A stretch of 64,000 nucleotides of DNA from Gilvirhabdus luticola. GTDB lineage: Bacteria > Bacteroidota > Bacteroidia > Flavobacteriales > Flavobacteriaceae. Under the pieces are notes generated by a model, which did no database searches, was not told the DNA's origin, and saw nothing but the letters and a program-made list of their open reading frames with translations. The stretch lies in the NCBI RefSeq assembly GCF_032583975.1, contig NZ_JAWHTF010000005.1; one strand, given 5' to 3'. Below are positions 59,803 to 64,000 of the stretch, piece by piece; within the stretch, counting starts at the first letter, position 1; every line of letters begins with the position of its first letter. The translations under genes and the position numbers were made by a program.

Positions 59803-61611
59803 ATGGAAACAACTGAAAAGGACATCTTGAGAGGTGGACAGTTTCTAGTAAAAGAAACAAAATGCGAAGACGTATTTACTCCTGAAGATTTTTCAGAAGA
59901 ACAAAAAATGATGAAAGAATCGGTTATTGAATTTAATGACCGAGAGATTATTCCTCATAAACCTCGTTTTGAAGCAAAAGATTTTGCACTTACGGAAGAA
60001 TGCATGCGTAAAGCTGGAGAAATGGGTTTTTTAAGCGTAGCTGTTCCTGAAGCTTATGGAGGTCTTGGGATGGGATTTGTTTCAACAGTTTTGACCTGTG
60101 ATTATATTTCAAGCGGAACCGGATCATTCAGTACAGCTTTTGGTGCACATACTGGAATTGGTACTTTACCAATTACATTATATGGTACAGAAGAACAAAA
60201 ACAAAAATATGTTCCCAAACTAGCGTCAGGAGAATGGTTCGGTTCTTACTGTTTAACTGAACCCGGAGCAGGAAGTGATGCCAACTCTGGAAAAACTACT
60301 GCCACACTTTCTATAGATGAGAAAAGCTATAAAATAAATGGTCAAAAAATGTGGATTTCTAATGCAGGTTTCTGTCGTTTAATGATTGTTTTTGCACGTA
60401 TTGAAGACGATAAAAATATTACTGGATTTATAGTTGAATATGATAAAGAGAATCCTAATGGAATTACATTAGGAGAAGAAGAACATAAACTAGGAATTCG
60501 TGCGAGTTCAACTCGACAAGTTTTTTTTAATGATACTATTGTGCCTGTTGAAAACATGCTGTCTAAAAGAGGAAATGGTTTCAAGATAGCAATGAACACG
60601 TTAAACGTTGGACGCATTAAATTAGCCGCTGCATGTTTAGATTCACAACGTCGTATCACAACTGCAGCAGTACAGTATGCCAATGAGCGCAAACAATTTA
60701 AAACAGCAATTGCAGATTTTGGTGCTATAAAAATAAAACTGGCTGAAATGGCTACTAATGCCTATGTAGGTGAATCTGCTACGTACAGAGCTTCAAAAAA
60801 TATTGAAGACCGGATTGCATTGAGAGTTGCAGCAGGAAATTCGCATCAAGAAGCCGAGTTAAAAGGTGTCGAAGAATATGCTATTGAATGTTCTATTTTA
60901 AAAGTTGCTGTTTCAGAAGATGTACAGAATTGTTCTGATGAAGGTATCCAGATTTTTGGTGGTATGGGATTTTCTGAAGAAACACCTATGGAAGCTGCTT
61001 GGAGAGACGCTCGTATTGCCAGAATTTATGAAGGCACAAATGAAATTAACCGTATGCTTTCTGTCGGTATGTTAGTAAAGAAAGCTATGAAAGGTCATGT
61101 AGATTTATTAGGTCCAGCTATGAAAGTCCAAGAAGAGTTAATGGGAATTCCATCATTTGAAACGCCTGATTATTCTGAATTATTTTCCGAAGAAAAAGAT
61201 ATGATTAAGAAGCTCAAGAAAACGTTCCTGATGGTTGCAGGTGCTGCTGTTCAAAAGTTCGGTCCAGATTTAGAAGAACACCAACAACTATTGGTTGCCG
61301 CTGCAGATATCTTAATTGAAATCTATATGGCAGAATCTGCTATTCTACGTACAGAAAAGAATGCCAAACGTTATGGTGAAAAAGAACAATCTGTACAAAT
61401 AGCCATGGCAAAACTATATTTATATCAAGCCGTTGAAACCATTGAGAAAAAAGGAAAAGAAAGCATCATCTCTTTTGCAGAAGGTGATGAACAACGTATG
61501 ATGCTCATGGGATTAAAACGTTTCACTAAATATCAAAACTATCCAGATATTGTAGATTTACGCAACGAAATTGCCGAAAAAGTAAAAGGCGAAAACAAAT
61601 ACTGCTTTTAA
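59803..61611 (+). CDS. fadE: Acyl-CoA dehydrogenase, FadE type
   Basis: A 602-residue FAD enzyme catalysing the first oxidation of acyl-CoA to enoyl-CoA. The ACAD core (about 30-420) has AVPEAYGGLGMGFVS, the FAD/substrate region YCLTEPGAGSDANSGKT and KMWISNAGFC, and the C-terminal IARIYEGTNEINRML carrying the usual catalytic glutamate position. The extra C-terminal helical domain (about 440-602) fits the roughly 590-residue B. subtilis FadE subfamily. It is the last gene of the operon; the electron-transfer flavoprotein genes are not in view. Confidence 0.93.
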   Translation: METTEKDILRGGQFLVKETKCEDVFTPEDFSEEQKMMKESVIEFNDREIIPHKPRFEAKDFALTEECMRKAGEMGFLSVAVPEAYGGLGMGFVSTVLTCDYISSGTGSFSTAFGAHTGIGTLPITLYGTEEQKQKYVPKLASGEWFGSYCLTEPGAGSDANSGKTTATLSIDEKSYKINGQKMWISNAGFCRLMIVFARIEDDKNITGFIVEYDKENPNGITLGEEEHKLGIRASSTRQVFFNDTIVPVENMLSKRGNGFKIAMNTLNVGRIKLAAACLDSQRRITTAAVQYANERKQFKTAIADFGAIKIKLAEMATNAYVGESATYRASKNIEDRIALRVAAGNSHQEAELKGVEEYAIECSILKVAVSEDVQNCSDEGIQIFGGMGFSEETPMEAAWRDARIARIYEGTNEINRMLSVGMLVKKAMKGHVDLLGPAMKVQEELMGIPSFETPDYSELFSEEKDMIKKLKKTFLMVAGAAVQKFGPDLEEHQQLLVAAADILIEIYMAESAILRTEKNAKRYGEKEQSVQIAMAKLYLYQAVETIEKKGKESIISFAEGDEQRMMLMGLKRFTKYQNYPDIVDLRNEIAEKVKGENKYCF

Positions 61612-61650
61612 TAGCAGCTTTTATTGACTAATTCAAAATGACGAAAGGGT

Positions 61651-61678
61651 CAGTTCAAATTATTGAACTGGCTTTTTT
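61651..61678 (+). terminator. Intrinsic terminator after the beta-oxidation operon
   Basis: Eight-base stem CAGTTCAA/TTGAACTG (61651-61658 with 61663-61670), 4-base loop, then a T-run. Confidence 0.8.
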
Positions 61679-61724
61679 ATTTCTTTAACTTTGTGAAAAT
61701 TAATCATAGTATAAATTATAATCT

Positions 61725-62297
61725 ATGTCATTACCAGAACTGTACTTTAAAGATGATGAAGAATGGCGAAAATGGTTACATGATAATCATGATACTTCTC
61801 AAGGCTTATATCTTATTTTTTACAAAGTTACGCATGACAAAGAAAGTATGCGTTGGGAAGAAGCTGTAAAAGTTGCCCTTTGTTATGGTTGGATAGACTC
61901 TACTGTAAAAAGTTTGGGTAATGGAAAACGCAGACAATATTTTACACCTAGAAATCCAAAAAGTGTTTGGAGCGCTCTAAATAAAAAATATATTAAAGAA
62001 CTTACCAAAAATAACTTAATGCATAAAAGTGGTTTGCGAAAAATTAAGATTGCAAAAGAAAACGGAAGTTGGACAGCTTTGGATGATGTTGAAAACGAAG
62101 TAATACCCGAAAATCTCCAAAAAGCATTTGACGAATCTCCTCTTGCTTTTGAAAATTATAAAAATTTTGCGCCTTCATACAGAAAAGGTTATTTGTACTG
62201 GCTCAATCACGCTAAACGTGATGCAACTAGGGAAAAGCGCGTAGTTGAAATTATTAATCTTTGCGAAGCAAATATTAAATCTAGAAGTAATTGGTAA
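61725..62297 (+). CDS. YdeI/OmpD-associated family protein
   Basis: A 190-residue protein of the YdeI (bacteriocin-protection/OmpD-associated) family. Recognisable are WLHDNHDTSQGLYLIFYK near the start, VALCYGWIDSTVKSLGNGKRRQYFTPRNPKSVWSALN (two blocks) and the C-terminal FAPSYRKGYLYWLNHAKRDATREKRV. The family has a conserved YGWIDS block and no established enzymatic activity. No signal peptide. It converges with the Fnr-type regulator with 7 bases between stops and no terminator in that gap. Confidence 0.87.
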   Translation: MSLPELYFKDDEEWRKWLHDNHDTSQGLYLIFYKVTHDKESMRWEEAVKVALCYGWIDSTVKSLGNGKRRQYFTPRNPKSVWSALNKKYIKELTKNNLMHKSGLRKIKIAKENGSWTALDDVENEVIPENLQKAFDESPLAFENYKNFAPSYRKGYLYWLNHAKRDATREKRVVEIINLCEANIKSRSNW

Positions 62298-62304
62298 AAC
62301 ATCT

Positions 62305-62982
62305 TTATTCTACTCGCTTTAGAGCATTCAAATCTTCTATCTTAATTTGTTTTCCGGATGTAGATATTAATCCGTCTCTTTTAAACTGCGATAGAATTCG
62401 AATTGCAGACTCGGTTGCGGTACCAACTAAATTAGCATAGTCTTCTCGAGATAAAGAAAGTTTTATATACCCATCTTCAGTAATTCCAATATGATTATTC
62501 ATGTAAAGCAACGTTTCTGCTAACCTTTGCTTAACAGATTTTTGAGCCATGTCTACTATTACATTATCAGATTCCTTTAAATCCTGTGCCATTTCCTTTA
62601 ATAGATCCATGGAAAAATTGGTGTTTTTTTGTAAATCTCCAATAATTTCGCTTTTAGGAATAAAGCAAACTTCCATATCTGACAAAGCTATAGCACTTAA
62701 GTTTGCAGACTCTTCCCCAATCAAAGAACGTTGACCTAACAATTCTCCCTTAGCTACCAGTTTGACAATTTGATCCTTGCCATTAGCACTTAACTTTGAT
62801 AATTTACATATCCCATCTTTGACACAAAAAACCCCATTAATAGTTTCACCTTCTTCAAAAATAGATTCTCCACGTTTAACTATTCTTGAGACTTTACAAT
62901 TGGAAATTCTATGTATTTCTTGGTGTGTTAAAGATTTTAATGAATTAAATTGTCTAACGATGCATTGTTCACATTTACTCAT
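62305..62982 (-). CDS. Crp/Fnr family transcriptional regulator
   Basis: A 225-residue regulator with an N-terminal cyclic-nucleotide-binding-type beta-roll (about 20-140: GESIFEEGETINGVFCVKDG, KGELLGQRSLIGEESANLSA) and a C-terminal winged helix (about 150-220: LSREDYANLVGTATESAIRILSQFKRDGLI). Cysteines at 4, 7, 29, 53 and 59 could serve an iron-sulfur cluster as in FNR, but the spacing does not match E. coli FNR exactly and I cannot confirm this. It is divergent from a CcoI-type ATPase gene, the common Bacteroidota layout before cbb3 oxidase genes, and probably controls it. Confidence 0.9.
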   Translation of the reverse strand: MSKCEQCIVRQFNSLKSLTHQEIHRISNCKVSRIVKRGESIFEEGETINGVFCVKDGICKLSKLSANGKDQIVKLVAKGELLGQRSLIGEESANLSAIALSDMEVCFIPKSEIIGDLQKNTNFSMDLLKEMAQDLKESDNVIVDMAQKSVKQRLAETLLYMNNHIGITEDGYIKLSLSREDYANLVGTATESAIRILSQFKRDGLISTSGKQIKIEDLNALKRVE

Positions 62983-63017
62983 AGCTACTTTTTGTATCTT
63001 GTAAAATTAAATAAAAC

Positions 63018-63031
63018 ATGACAAATATCAT
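63018..63031. promoter_or_regulatory. Candidate Fnr/Crp-type operator
   Basis: ATGACAAATATCAT has the TGA-N6-TCA form of Fnr/Crp half-sites. It lies in the 104 bases between the divergent Crp/Fnr regulator and ccoI genes, about 55 bases before the ccoI start. Confidence 0.5.
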
Positions 63032-63086
63032 ATTTTTAAGGCACTTGTTTTGTGACTTTTGTTAAGGGTAAAAATGAGCAAATATT

Positions 63087-64000
63087 ATGGGCAAGGTTAC
63101 TTGTTTCCACTGTGGTGATAATTGTGTTTCTGCAATCATTGAATTCAATAATAAATCATTTTGTTGTAATGGTTGTAAGACCGTTTACGAGATGTTTTAT
63201 GAAAATGATTTAACATGTTATTACGACTTACAATCTTCTCCAGGAGCTGTTCCAAAAGAAATAGCAGGAAAATATGATTTTCTTTCTCAAGAAAACATTA
63301 TTGAAAAACTCACCGAATTTAATGATGGGAAAACTCAAATTACCACACTTTATATTCCACATATACATTGTAGTTCTTGTATTTGGATTTTAGAAAACCT
63401 CAACAAGCTAAATCAAAACATAATAACATCTCAAGTTAATTTTGGTAAGAAAAATGTTCGTGTTACTTATAATACCGAAAGCTATTCATTAAAAGAAGTT
63501 GTTTTACTTTTAAACTCTATAGGATACGAGCCTTACATTTCTTTAGATGATTTTAAAACAGGAAAACAATATATAAACAGATCTCTTATTTATAAACTAG
63601 GCATTGCCGGATTTGCTTTTGGTAATGTCATGTTCCTATCGTTTCCAGAATATTTTGAAGTTGGCGAATTTTGGCTAGAAAAATATAAACATTTGTTCCG
63701 TTGGCTTATGTTCGCTTTCTCATTACCAGTTGTATTTTATGCTAGTCAAGATTATTTTATTTCAGCGTATAAGGGCTTACGTTCAAAATTATTAAATATT
63801 GATGTCCCGATTGCTCTTGGCATTACTGTTCTATTTGTAAGAAGCACCATTGAAATTGTTTTCGATTTAGGATCAGGTTTCTTTGACAGTCTTACAGGAT
63901 TGGTCTTCTTTTTGCTAGTTGGAAAATTTTTTCAGCAAAAAACATATTCATTCCTTTCTTTTGAACGTGACTATAAATCTTATTTCCCAATAGCTGTTAC
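63087..64000 (+). CDS. ccoI: Heavy-metal (copper) P-type ATPase, CcoI/FixI-like, N-terminal part
   Basis: The gene begins at ATG 63087 and runs off the window; 304 codons are visible. The N-terminus has a metal-binding CFHCGDNC and FCCNGC cysteine pair of the CcoI/FixI type (about residues 6-30). A second, HMA-like motif HIHCSSCIWIL lies at about 95-105, and the first transmembrane helices start at about 195. The catalytic DKTG loop lies beyond the edge. Such pumps supply copper for cbb3 cytochrome oxidase assembly. The expected ccoS and ccoNOP genes would follow outside the window. Confidence 0.88.
   Translation, partial: MGKVTCFHCGDNCVSAIIEFNNKSFCCNGCKTVYEMFYENDLTCYYDLQSSPGAVPKEIAGKYDFLSQENIIEKLTEFNDGKTQITTLYIPHIHCSSCIWILENLNKLNQNIITSQVNFGKKNVRVTYNTESYSLKEVVLLLNSIGYEPYISLDDFKTGKQYINRSLIYKLGIAGFAFGNVMFLSFPEYFEVGEFWLEKYKHLFRWLMFAFSLPVVFYASQDYFISAYKGLRSKLLNIDVPIALGITVLFVRSTIEIVFDLGSGFFDSLTGLVFFLLVGKFFQQKTYSFLSFERDYKSYFPIAV

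Noticed and set aside
1..64000. CRISPR arrays, tRNA or rRNA genes, insertion sequences, prophage
   Set aside because: No regularly spaced repeats, no transposase or integrase coding sequence, no tRNA cloverleaf with a TTCGA-type arm and no rRNA sequence were recognised on reading; a covariance-model search would be decisive.

Overview
The window is AT-rich chromosomal DNA of a marine-type Flavobacteriaceae bacterium (phylum Bacteroidota), probably near Psychroserpens, Winogradskyella or Olleya. The genus is inference. The phylum is supported by a type IX secretion (T9SS) sorting tail on an endonuclease, many lipoproteins with short lipoboxes, DUF4252 and DUF5777 proteins, a 950-residue CarB without its C-terminal regulatory domain, type B L31, Bacteroidota-style -7 promoter boxes (TAnnTTTG), and a general lack of Shine-Dalgarno sequences. 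I see no tRNA, rRNA, CRISPR array, insertion sequence or prophage. The window cuts purB at the left edge and a CcoI/FixI-type P-type ATPase at the right edge.

Layout. 1-4.5 kb: the purB end, a small membrane protein, an ECF sigma operon with a membrane anti-sigma candidate and two DUF4252 proteins, and an S41 lipoprotein protease. 4.5-7.3 kb: a cobalamin riboswitch driving a TonB-dependent receptor, with a small DUF6580-like membrane protein divergent from it. 7.4-11.7 kb: a TPR lipoprotein, SCO protein, RmuC and acyl-CoA thioesterase. 11.7-14.0 kb: a divergent envelope/redox group (DUF5777 barrel, OB-fold protein, mono-haem lipoprotein, YceI).

14.0-26.9 kb is the least conventional region. 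It holds a winged-helix nucleotidyltransferase, three B12-binding-type radical SAM enzymes, three SAM methyltransferases, a second mono-haem lipoprotein, a GT2 transferase, a GT87-like membrane protein, a sulfotransferase-like protein and a Wzx-like flippase. Many junctions overlap by 1-8 bases. It looks like an uncharacterised pathway that builds, modifies and exports a surface glycan or lipid. If the radical SAM enzymes bind cobalamin, the riboswitch-controlled receptor nearby would supply the cofactor.

26.9-52.3 kb is mostly housekeeping: carB, rpmH, a lytic transglycosylase, mtaB, a peptide-binding lipoprotein, a GlmU-family protein, rpmE2, a GT2/phosphosugar mutase/MsbA-like ABC exporter run, a second ECF sigma operon with a CpxP-like sensor, an RsmB/F methyltransferase, a T9SS endonuclease I and purL. 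52.3-61.6 kb holds a small chimeric gene remnant, an acyl-CoA synthetase, and a MarR-fadN-fadA-fadE-like beta-oxidation operon behind a perfect 28-base inverted repeat. 61.7-64 kb: a YdeI-family protein, a Crp/Fnr regulator, and the start of the divergent copper ATPase gene with an Fnr/Crp-like site between them.
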